Shown here one piece after another: positions 1 through 5,430 of a stretch of DNA of 5,534 nt. The DNA comes from an uncultured Eubacteriales bacterium (GTDB lineage Bacteria; Bacillota; Clostridia; Oscillospirales; Acutalibacteraceae). The DNA is taken from assembly GCA_900320925.1 (NCBI GenBank), contig ONUD01000240.1:1-5534 (forward strand), given 5' to 3'. A program made the translations under genes and the position numbers. Position 1 is the first letter of the stretch; the number at the start of each line of letters is the position of its first letter. The notes under the pieces were generated by a model that searched no databases, was not told the origin of the DNA, and saw nothing but the letters and a program-made list of their open reading frames with translations.

Positions 1-294
1 ACCTACAACGGCAAGGAATCTACCTGCAAGGTGACGGTCAAGGCCGCTCCCCAGAATGTCAAACTCAGCCGTGGACTTATCAAAATGACAGTGGGACAGA
101 AAGCTTCCCTGAGTGCCATTATCCCCGACAATGCAGGCTGTGCGACCCGTACCTTCCGTACCAGCAACAGCAAAGTCGTGAAGATGACAAAAACTAACTG
201 GACAGGCGAGTTTACCGCCGTATCGGAGGGAACAGCATATGTCACTGTCCGTACCTACAACGGCAAGGAGGCAAGCTGTAAAATCGTCGTTTTG
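1..294 (+). repeat. Tandem BIG2 Ig-like repeats, 252-bp (84-residue) period
   Basis: The 17 bases at 1-17 recur exactly at 253-269, in frame, and encode TYNGKE both times. The following residues also match closely (STCKVTV at 7-13, ASCKIVV at 91-97). The spacing of 252 bases equals 84 codons, the usual size of one BIG2 domain. One complete unit and the end of a previous one are visible, so further copies may lie off the left edge. Such Ig-like units usually act as rigid spacers in surface proteins. Confidence 0.85.
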
Positions 295-1533
295 CCGAAG
301 CTGACCGATATGTACACTTCCCAGATGACTGCTAACTTCAAAAAACAGCTCAAAGCGGAAGCAGCCAAAAATGGCGGTGTCATTAAAATGACCGTCTGGT
401 GTTCGGAAGATGACAGTTCGTTGGAGAAAACACTGGTAGAATCTTTCAAGAAGCTCTATTCCGACAGCAGCTATCAATGGAAAATATCGTTTAGGAATGT
501 TAGTGATGCCTATGCAGGCGGAAAAATCATGGATAATCCGGAAAATGGTGCCGATGTATTCAATTTCGCCGCCGATCAGTTGTCTGCACTGGTGGAGGCA
601 GGAGCCATTGCCCCTGTTTCTGATACATTCAAAAACAATGTTCTGGCAGACAGTACTACCGATGCTCTCACGGAATGTAACATCAACCATCAGCTTTATG
701 CTTTCCCGAAAAGCTGTGACGAAGGCTATTTCCTGTACTACGACAAGAGAGTGTTCAATGCTTCCGATGTTGCCACAATGGAAGGGATGATCCAAAAGGC
801 CAATGCCGCAGGAAAAAGTGTCTATTACAATCTTGGCAACGCATGGTACAGTGCCGGTATTTTTCTTGCTGCGGGTGTGAATCTGCAATATGAGAACGGC
901 GTGCAGACCGCCAACTTTGATTCTCGGGAAGGTCTTGCCGCTGCCAAGGCAATGTGCAGACTTGCCTCCTATTCCGGCAAAGGCTTGATAGGCAGTACCG
1001 GTGGTGAAGGAGATAACCAAACCGTGATCAATGGCTTCAAAAACGGTAAAATCGCAGCAGCCGTGATAGGAACATGGGTGGACAAGGATCTGAAAAACGC
1101 TATCGGTGCCAACAATCTCGGTGCTGCCAAGCTTCCTACCGTCATCATCAACGGTACACAGACACAGCTTCATTCTTTCGGCGGTTACACAGCCGTGGGT
1201 GTCAACAGTGCTACCAAGTATCCTGTTGCTTCACAATTGCTTGCCTACTACCTTACCGACCACAATGCACAGCTGAAGTGGCATAACACCAAAGGAATGG
1301 CTCCCACTTCCAAAACCGTGCTGATTGAAAATCCGAGCATACAAAATGACCCTGTCATGAGTGCCATTTTGGCACAGAGACCCTATGCCCATTCTCAAAA
1401 TCATACTGTAGGGGATTCTTATTTTATCAGTGATGTGGCAGCCTTGGGCAGTGATATTGTGACCACTAAAGGTCAGAGAACGGATGCCGAATTGAAGCAG
1501 TATTTGAAAAATATACAATCACAAATCCATTAA
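1..1533 (+). CDS. Ig-like (BIG2) repeat / MalE-type extracellular solute-binding protein, 5' end off window
   Basis: Predicted extracellular ligand-binding component of an ABC importer, probably for a carbohydrate. The frame is open from base 1, so the true start lies to the left; the GTG at 31 is an internal valine inside a repeat. 510 residues are visible (numbered from base 1). Residues 1-16 are the tail of one BIG2 Ig-like repeat, and 17-100 a complete second one, with the typical VGQKASLSA, TSNSKVV and GEFTAVSEGTAYVTV segments. Residues about 125-510 form a solute-binding protein family 1 domain: start VIKMTVWCSEDD, then ADVFNFAADQLSALVEAG, FLYYDKRVF, a GTW motif near 359, and KGMAPTSK near 431-438. 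This is about the usual length of a MalE domain. No C-terminal sorting signal, dockerin or membrane segment is seen, so any lipobox or wall anchor must be upstream. No permease gene follows; a terminator comes directly after the stop. The family is clear; the ligand is inferred from a hand alignment to MalE. Confidence 0.9.
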   Translation, partial: TYNGKESTCKVTVKAAPQNVKLSRGLIKMTVGQKASLSAIIPDNAGCATRTFRTSNSKVVKMTKTNWTGEFTAVSEGTAYVTVRTYNGKEASCKIVVLPKLTDMYTSQMTANFKKQLKAEAAKNGGVIKMTVWCSEDDSSLEKTLVESFKKLYSDSSYQWKISFRNVSDAYAGGKIMDNPENGADVFNFAADQLSALVEAGAIAPVSDTFKNNVLADSTTDALTECNINHQLYAFPKSCDEGYFLYYDKRVFNASDVATMEGMIQKANAAGKSVYYNLGNAWYSAGIFLAAGVNLQYENGVQTANFDSREGLAAAKAMCRLASYSGKGLIGSTGGEGDNQTVINGFKNGKIAAAVIGTWVDKDLKNAIGANNLGAAKLPTVIINGTQTQLHSFGGYTAVGVNSATKYPVASQLLAYYLTDHNAQLKWHNTKGMAPTSKTVLIENPSIQNDPVMSAILAQRPYAHSQNHTVGDSYFISDVAALGSDIVTTKGQRTDAELKQYLKNIQSQIH

Positions 1534-1535
1534 CG

Positions 1536-1567
1536 AAAAAATTCCCCCTTTGCAGGGGGGATTTTTT
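1536..1567. terminator. Bidirectional intrinsic terminator between convergent genes
   Basis: Six A (1536-1541), then TT, CCCCCT, a TTGC loop (1550-1553), AGGGGG, then G, A and seven T (1562-1568). Pairing gives a stem of about 14 bp including one T-G pair, with a GC-rich core. A U-tract follows the hairpin on either strand, so it can stop both the plus-strand binding-protein transcript and the minus-strand pheST transcript. It begins three bases after the binding-protein stop codon. The TAA of pheT (1567-1569) lies at its edge. Confidence 0.9.
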
Positions 1568-3957
1568 TATGCATTCATGAGTGCTTCCAGATTGGGAACA
1601 GTAACACCATGCAGTTTGAAATTGTCGGCAATGCACAGGATGATTTCCTGTACCTCCTTGGAAGAGAGGGTACGTTCGTTGGAGGAGAACTCAAAGCGGA
1701 GGGTCATTCTGTGAACAAGGGGTGTGTCGTAGGTATCAATGACGCTGACACGCTTCAACAGTCCTTTGCCCTCATTCTGCCAGCAGTCTTTGAGGGTGCC
1801 GTAAAAGACGTTCTGCGGCATATCCAGACTGAGGTCAAACTCCATGGACGGGTATTTGGACGGCTCGTCATAGACAATGCCCTGATCGGCAGAAGCGGCA
1901 AAGGCTTCCATATCCATTTCGGCAAAGACGATATGGGCTTTTTTGTCAATATTCTTGCTGACAACGGGGTGGACAATGCCGATGGTACCGATTGCCCTGC
2001 CGTCCAGCAGGATGGTATTGAGATTCACGGGATGTTCATACGTGTGGGCAGGGGCGGCAGGGGCAAAAGTCAGTTCGGTATGCTTGACCGTCTGAGCCGC
2101 AGCGGCAAGAATATCACGCAGACGGAAATACAGTTCTTTCATGTCCGCCGTCTTGCTGAACAGGGTCACGGCAAGCTTTTTCTTTTCGATGCAGAGATTC
2201 TGCTCGTCCAGTCCCTCTACCACACGGCCGATTTCAAAAATGCCGAATGCAGGAGCATAGGACACATTGCTCTTTACCTGACAGAGCTGTGTGGGAATCA
2301 TGGAACGGCGGAGGGTTTCAATATTGGGATTGGTGGCATTGGCAAGCTTGATATTGTCCTCCACGGGGATTCCCAATTCTTTCAGTTCGCTGTTGTATGC
2401 CCATACATAGGAGTGGACTTCATGCAGGGCAAATTTCTTGACCAGCAGGTCTTTGATTTTTTCTTCATTGTTTTTAATTTCCGTCATGCGGACAGGATAG
2501 AGGGGAGAGCGTGTGGTGTTGACATCAAAATTGTCATAGCCGTAGATACGGGTAATTTCCTCGATGATGTCGGCATTCATGGTCACGTCCTTGGTAATTC
2601 TCCATGACGGCACGTCAACGGTATAGTTGTCCCCGTCCAGCGTGACGGCAAAGCCCAGACCTGTCAGGGTATGTACAATCGTATCGGAATCAATCTTGAT
2701 GCCCGTGTAGCGGTCAACGAATTTCTGGTCAAAGTGCAGGGTCACAGGCGGGAATTTGACGGCATACTCGTCTGTCAGGGAGGAAACGACCTGCACACCG
2801 CTGTCATACTGCTTGAGCAGATAGAGGAATCTGCCGATGGCAGGCACGGTCATTTCAGGGTCAAGACTTTTTTCGTAACGCATGGAAGCATCGGTTCTGT
2901 GTGACAGGCGGACAGTGGATTTTCTGACGGAGGCGGCATCAAAGTTGGCGGATTCCAGTGTCAGGGTAGTGGTATCGTCCACGATTTCAGAATCCAGACC
3001 GCCCATAATGCCGGCAATGGCAACAGGGGTATTGTCGTTGCAAATCATGAGGGTATTTTCATCTATATTTCTGTCAACACCGTCCAGTGTGCGGAACGTA
3101 AAGGGAGCGTCAAAACGCTTGATACGGATTTTTTCCACTTTTCTGGCATCGAATGCGTGCATGGGCTGCCCCATTTCCAGCATGAGATAGTTGGTCAGGT
3201 CAGCAAGGAAGTTGATGGCTCTCATGCCGCAGTAATACAGACGGATACGGATATTGACAGGACTGATATTCCGCTTGATATTTTCCACTTTGATGGTGCT
3301 GTAACGCTTGCAGAGAGTGTCCTCGATTTTCATATCTGCCTTGGGAAGATTGTCATACACCGTGAGGTCATCTACGTCAAGCGGTTTCAGAGGTCTGCCT
3401 GCCAGAGCGGCAAATTCTCTGGCAATGCCGTAATGTCCCCACAGGTCGGGACGGTTGGTCAGGGACTTGTTGTCCACTTCAAAAACAATATCCTCAACAT
3501 CATAAATGTCTTTGATGTCTGTACCGAGCGGCACATCGTCCGTAATTTCCATAATGCCGGAATTATCGTCACTCAAGCCGATTTCCGCTTCACCGCAGCA
3601 CATACCGTTGGAAGTATAGCCTGCCAACTGGCGGGGGGTGATGGTAATGTCACCGATTCTGGCTCCCACCTGTGCAAAAGCGGTTTTCATGCCGACTCTG
3701 ACATTCGGGGCACCGCAGACAACATCTGTCAGTTCACCGCTTCCGGTATCCACTTTCAGCAGGTGCAGTTTTTTGGAATCAGGGTGATTTTCCACACTCT
3801 TGATTTCTGCCACGACAATGCCTGACAGTTCCTTGCCTTTGAAGAAAATTTCGTTTTCCACTTCTGCTGTTGAAAGGGAAAATTGATGTATCAGTGCCAC
3901 CTCGTCCAGACCGCTCAGGTCAACGAAATCCTTGATCCAATTCATTGATAAAAACAT
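1567..3957 (-). CDS. pheT: Phenylalanyl-tRNA synthetase beta subunit
   Basis: Beta subunit of the cytoplasmic alpha2-beta2 enzyme that attaches phenylalanine to tRNA-Phe; it binds tRNA and carries the editing site that clears mischarged Tyr-tRNA-Phe. It has 796 residues, a normal full length. Domains in order: a tRNA-binding OB fold at about 40-150 (GIVVAEIKSVENHPDSKKL, then CGAPNVRVGM); the B3/B4 editing region at about 210-380 with GQPMHAFD (263-270; H267), IAGIMGG (314-320) and SHRTDASMRYEKSLDPE (352-368); a B5 domain at about 405-475 (VPSWR, IIEEITRIYGYDN); the catalytic-like core at about 480-690; and the FDX-ACB anticodon-binding domain at about 700-790 (YPSMEFDLSL, ERTLSSKEV). Residues 164-177 read KSLTNRPDLWGHYG instead of the commoner PNRPDCLS type. 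The C-terminus ends in a VPN-type tail, not the frequent LR ending. ATG at 3957 is chosen because GGGAGG ends 9 bases before it; it lies 15 bases after pheS in the same operon. Confidence 0.97.
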   Translation of the reverse strand: MFLSMNWIKDFVDLSGLDEVALIHQFSLSTAEVENEIFFKGKELSGIVVAEIKSVENHPDSKKLHLLKVDTGSGELTDVVCGAPNVRVGMKTAFAQVGARIGDITITPRQLAGYTSNGMCCGEAEIGLSDDNSGIMEITDDVPLGTDIKDIYDVEDIVFEVDNKSLTNRPDLWGHYGIAREFAALAGRPLKPLDVDDLTVYDNLPKADMKIEDTLCKRYSTIKVENIKRNISPVNIRIRLYYCGMRAINFLADLTNYLMLEMGQPMHAFDARKVEKIRIKRFDAPFTFRTLDGVDRNIDENTLMICNDNTPVAIAGIMGGLDSEIVDDTTTLTLESANFDAASVRKSTVRLSHRTDASMRYEKSLDPEMTVPAIGRFLYLLKQYDSGVQVVSSLTDEYAVKFPPVTLHFDQKFVDRYTGIKIDSDTIVHTLTGLGFAVTLDGDNYTVDVPSWRITKDVTMNADIIEEITRIYGYDNFDVNTTRSPLYPVRMTEIKNNEEKIKDLLVKKFALHEVHSYVWAYNSELKELGIPVEDNIKLANATNPNIETLRRSMIPTQLCQVKSNVSYAPAFGIFEIGRVVEGLDEQNLCIEKKKLAVTLFSKTADMKELYFRLRDILAAAAQTVKHTELTFAPAAPAHTYEHPVNLNTILLDGRAIGTIGIVHPVVSKNIDKKAHIVFAEMDMEAFAASADQGIVYDEPSKYPSMEFDLSLDMPQNVFYGTLKDCWQNEGKGLLKRVSVIDTYDTPLVHRMTLRFEFSSNERTLSSKEVQEIILCIADNFKLHGVTVPNLEALMNA

Positions 3958-3966
3958 GGTGCCATA

Positions 3967-3972
3967 CCTCCC
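3967..3972 (-). promoter_or_regulatory. Ribosome binding site of pheT
   Basis: GGGAGG on the minus strand, directly adjacent to the pheS TAA (3973-3975) and 9 bases before the pheT ATG. Ribosomes finishing pheS would therefore stop on top of the pheT Shine-Dalgarno site, which suggests translational coupling giving matched subunit amounts. The coupling is inferred. Confidence 0.85.
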
Positions 3973-5025
3973 TTATTCATCATCGGTAAACTGTGACAGA
4001 GCTTTCAGACTGCCGCTGTTGAGGTCACGGATATCTTTGATACCGTACTTCATCATGGCGAGCCTTGTCAGACCCAGACCGAATGCAAAGCCTGTGTATT
4101 TATCAGGGTCAATGCCGCCCTCCCGCAGGACATTCGGGTGAATCATGCCGCACGGGCAAAGCTCCAGCCAGCCGCTGTGCTTGCAGGACGGACAGCCTTT
4201 GCCGCCGCAAATCAGACAGCTGATGTCCAGTTCAAAGCCCGGCTCCACGAATGGGAAAAAGCCCGGTCTTAAACGGACATTGATATCCTTGCGGAATACC
4301 TCGGACAGCATGGTTTTCATGAAGTAAATCAAATTGGAGATGGAAATATCCTTATCGACCATGACACCCTCCATCTGGAAGAAGGTATTTTCATGGCAGG
4401 CATCGGTAGCTTCATTGCGGAAGCATCTGCCGGGGAAGATGGCACGAATAGGGGTGCCGTTTTTGATAAGGTCGGGGCCATATTTTCTCAGAATGGCATT
4501 CTGTGCGGCAGAGGTCTGGGATTTGAGAAGCTGACCGTTTTCCAGGTAGTAGGTATCCTGCATATCTCTGGCAGGGTGGTGCTTGGGAATGTTGAGGGAT
4601 TCGAAGCATTCATAATCCGTTACCACTTCCGCATAATCCTCCACGGTGAAGCCCATGGACTTGAAGATGGTTTCGCACTGTCTTTGCACGAGCGTAATGG
4701 GGTGATAGGAGCCTGTTTCCTGAGAAGAGGGGGCAGAAATATCAAATACGGGCATGGATTTGATTTCCAGTTCAATTTGTTTTTCCTGGAGTTCCTTTGT
4801 TTTTTCGTCAATTTTCTGTGCGGCAAACTCCTTAAGTTTGTTGACATCCGCACCGAATGCTTTTTTCTGTTCGGCGGCAAGCTCCTTCATGCCTTTGAGC
4901 AGGGCGGTGATACTGCCCTTTTTGCCGAGGTAGGCAACTCTCACTTTGTCAAGCTCCGACAGCTCCGACAGTTCTGACAGTTTTTGTTCAATTTCGCCTT
5001 TCAGCTTCAAAATTCGTTCATCCAA
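3973..5025 (-). CDS. pheS: Phenylalanyl-tRNA synthetase alpha subunit, probable TTG start
   Basis: Catalytic alpha subunit: a class II synthetase that activates phenylalanine with ATP and transfers it to tRNA-Phe, in complex with PheT. It has 350 residues from the TTG at 5025. Domains: an N-terminal tRNA-binding coiled coil at about 1-90, including the VRVAYLGKKGSIT segment (28-40), then the class II core. Visible motifs are GSYHPI (106-110, motif 1 region), FPGRCFRNEATDACHENTFF (197-216, motif 2), FFPFVEPGFELDIS (256-269) and GFAFGLGLTRLAMMKYG (312-328, motif 3). Ala314 sits at the phenylalanine-pocket position equivalent to E. coli Ala294. Odd features: a cysteine cluster C270-x2-C273-x4-C278-x2-C281 followed by C290 and C292, and a triple 9-bp repeat coding Ser-Glu-Leu near residue 20. 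An ATG at 5040 would add five residues but overlaps the only Shine-Dalgarno site, so TTG is preferred. First gene of the T-box-controlled operon, followed by pheT. Confidence 0.96.
   Translation of the reverse strand: MDERILKLKGEIEQKLSELSELSELDKVRVAYLGKKGSITALLKGMKELAAEQKKAFGADVNKLKEFAAQKIDEKTKELQEKQIELEIKSMPVFDISAPSSQETGSYHPITLVQRQCETIFKSMGFTVEDYAEVVTDYECFESLNIPKHHPARDMQDTYYLENGQLLKSQTSAAQNAILRKYGPDLIKNGTPIRAIFPGRCFRNEATDACHENTFFQMEGVMVDKDISISNLIYFMKTMLSEVFRKDINVRLRPGFFPFVEPGFELDISCLICGGKGCPSCKHSGWLELCPCGMIHPNVLREGGIDPDKYTGFAFGLGLTRLAMMKYGIKDIRDLNSGSLKALSQFTDDE
4952..4978 (-). repeat. Three tandem 9-bp units inside pheS (Ser-Glu-Leu)
   Basis: On the plus strand AGCTCCGAC occurs twice exactly (4952-4960, 4961-4969), followed by a diverged third unit AGTTCTGAC (4970-4978). 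Read on the minus strand they give the in-frame repeat LSELSELSEL in the N-terminal coiled coil of PheS, just before the conserved VRVAYLGKKG segment. The length is a multiple of three, so copy-number change would not shift the frame. Confidence 0.8.
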
Positions 5026-5033
5026 TTGCAAAA

Positions 5034-5038
5034 CCTCC
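5034..5038 (-). promoter_or_regulatory. Ribosome binding site of pheS (decides the start)
   Basis: GGAGG on the minus strand, 8 bases before the TTG at 5025-5023. The in-frame ATG at 5040-5038 overlaps this site and has no purine-rich sequence before it (the preceding bases read CGCTCTTACAA). The spacing therefore favours TTG as the initiation codon. Confidence 0.7.
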
Positions 5039-5060
5039 ATTTGTAAGAGCGGTATCAATG

Positions 5061-5091
5061 AAAAATCCCTGCGTGATTTCTCACGCAGGGA
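5061..5091 (-). terminator. T-box intrinsic terminator upstream of pheS
   Basis: On the minus strand TCCCTGCGTGA, a GAAA tetraloop and TCACGCAGGGA form a perfect 11-bp stem (5091-5066), followed by five T (5065-5061). Its 5' arm begins with the CCCTG needed by the antiterminator. With charged tRNA-Phe this hairpin should form and stop transcription before pheS. Confidence 0.93.
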
Positions 5092-5293
5092 CGAAACGAT
5101 TCCGTGGTACCACCCTGATTTTTGACTCATTCTGCGGATAACGGCACAACCCGTCACAGCCTACTGAGCAACGTGTTCAGCCGTGCCACTCGGAAGTGAA
5201 CTTCACCGCACGGCACTGCTGTCCGCTTTCAGCCAAGGCGGACTTCTCTGTCAGCACTGCCCCTGTCCGGCTACTCTCTTCGTCAATGTGTTA
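5061..5293 (-). promoter_or_regulatory. T-box leader, tRNA-Phe specific, controlling pheST
   Basis: Transcription-attenuating riboswitch that senses uncharged tRNA-Phe. Reading along the minus strand: a GAAGAGAGTAG start; CAGAGA followed by a hairpin (5243-5221, six pairs, loop holding GGCTGAAA); a second hairpin (5214-5180, seven pairs) containing GAAG-TTC-ACTTCCGAG; the CGGCTGAACAC segment; AGTAGG and a small stem ACGG/CCGT (5154-5141); then the T-box AGGGTGGTACCACGG (5116-5102). The specifier TTC (5200-5198) is a Phe codon in the GAAx-NNN-A context usual for specifier loops. TGGT (5112-5109) can pair with the ACCA end of tRNA-Phe. The antiterminator is drawable: CAGGG, the UGGUACC bulge, ACGGAA, loop, UUUCGU, CCCUG. 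The CCCUG is shared with the terminator stem, so the two structures exclude each other. Confidence 0.95.
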
Positions 5294-5300
5294 TAACACA
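5287..5300. repeat. 14-bp perfect palindrome at the predicted pheST transcription start
   Basis: TGTGTTATAACACA is its own reverse complement. It touches the last base of the -10 box and covers the predicted start of transcription. It could be an operator, or part of the initially transcribed sequence with no separate role. No second copy was seen in the window. Confidence 0.5.
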
Positions 5301-5329
5301 GTATAGCACATTTCGTTGGAAAAATGCAA
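5300..5329 (-). promoter_or_regulatory. Sigma-A type promoter of the pheST operon
   Basis: On the minus strand a -35 box TTGCAT (5329-5324) and a -10 box TATACT (5305-5300) are separated by 18 bases. TGC directly before the -10 box is an extended -10 element. The predicted start is near 5292-5293, just before the T-box leader. The position relative to the leader supports it; it is a sequence match only. Confidence 0.75.
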
Positions 5330-5430
5330 GAGGGAATTTGTTTGCAGTCCGGAAAATATGATTACGTGTTATATTTGTATCTATAAATGAGCAAATCTGA
5401 AAATTGCACAAAAGAGGGTATATTTGCCCG
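5330..5430. other. AT-rich upstream spacer without a recognised gene
   Basis: About 100 bases between the pheST promoter and the candidate ORF. Stops interrupt all plus-strand frames within short distances, and no RNA gene, hairpin terminator or clear plus-strand promoter was found. It may contain upstream binding sites for the pheST promoter, but nothing specific supports this. Confidence 0.5.

Noticed and set aside
31..33. GTG at 31 as the start of the binding-protein gene
   Set aside because: The frame is already open from base 1, the codon falls inside a BIG2 repeat, and no ribosome binding site precedes it. It is an internal valine.
1609..2607. 332-codon open frame on the plus strand opposite pheT
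   Set aside because: It lies wholly antisense to well-conserved pheT, has no ribosome binding site or recognisable domain, and is a by-product of pheT codon use.
3157..3825. 222-codon open frame on the plus strand opposite the N-terminal part of pheT
   Set aside because: Antisense to the tRNA-binding and B3 regions of pheT, with no family resemblance or start signal.
4393..4977. 194-codon open frame on the plus strand opposite pheS
   Set aside because: Antisense to the pheS core, and its Phe/Leu-rich composition mirrors the Lys/Glu-rich coiled coil of PheS on the other strand.
5026..5157. Extended pheS start at ATG 5157
   Set aside because: The 39 residues before the ATG at 5040 would be translated from the T-box, its antiterminator and its terminator, with no match to PheS N-termini.
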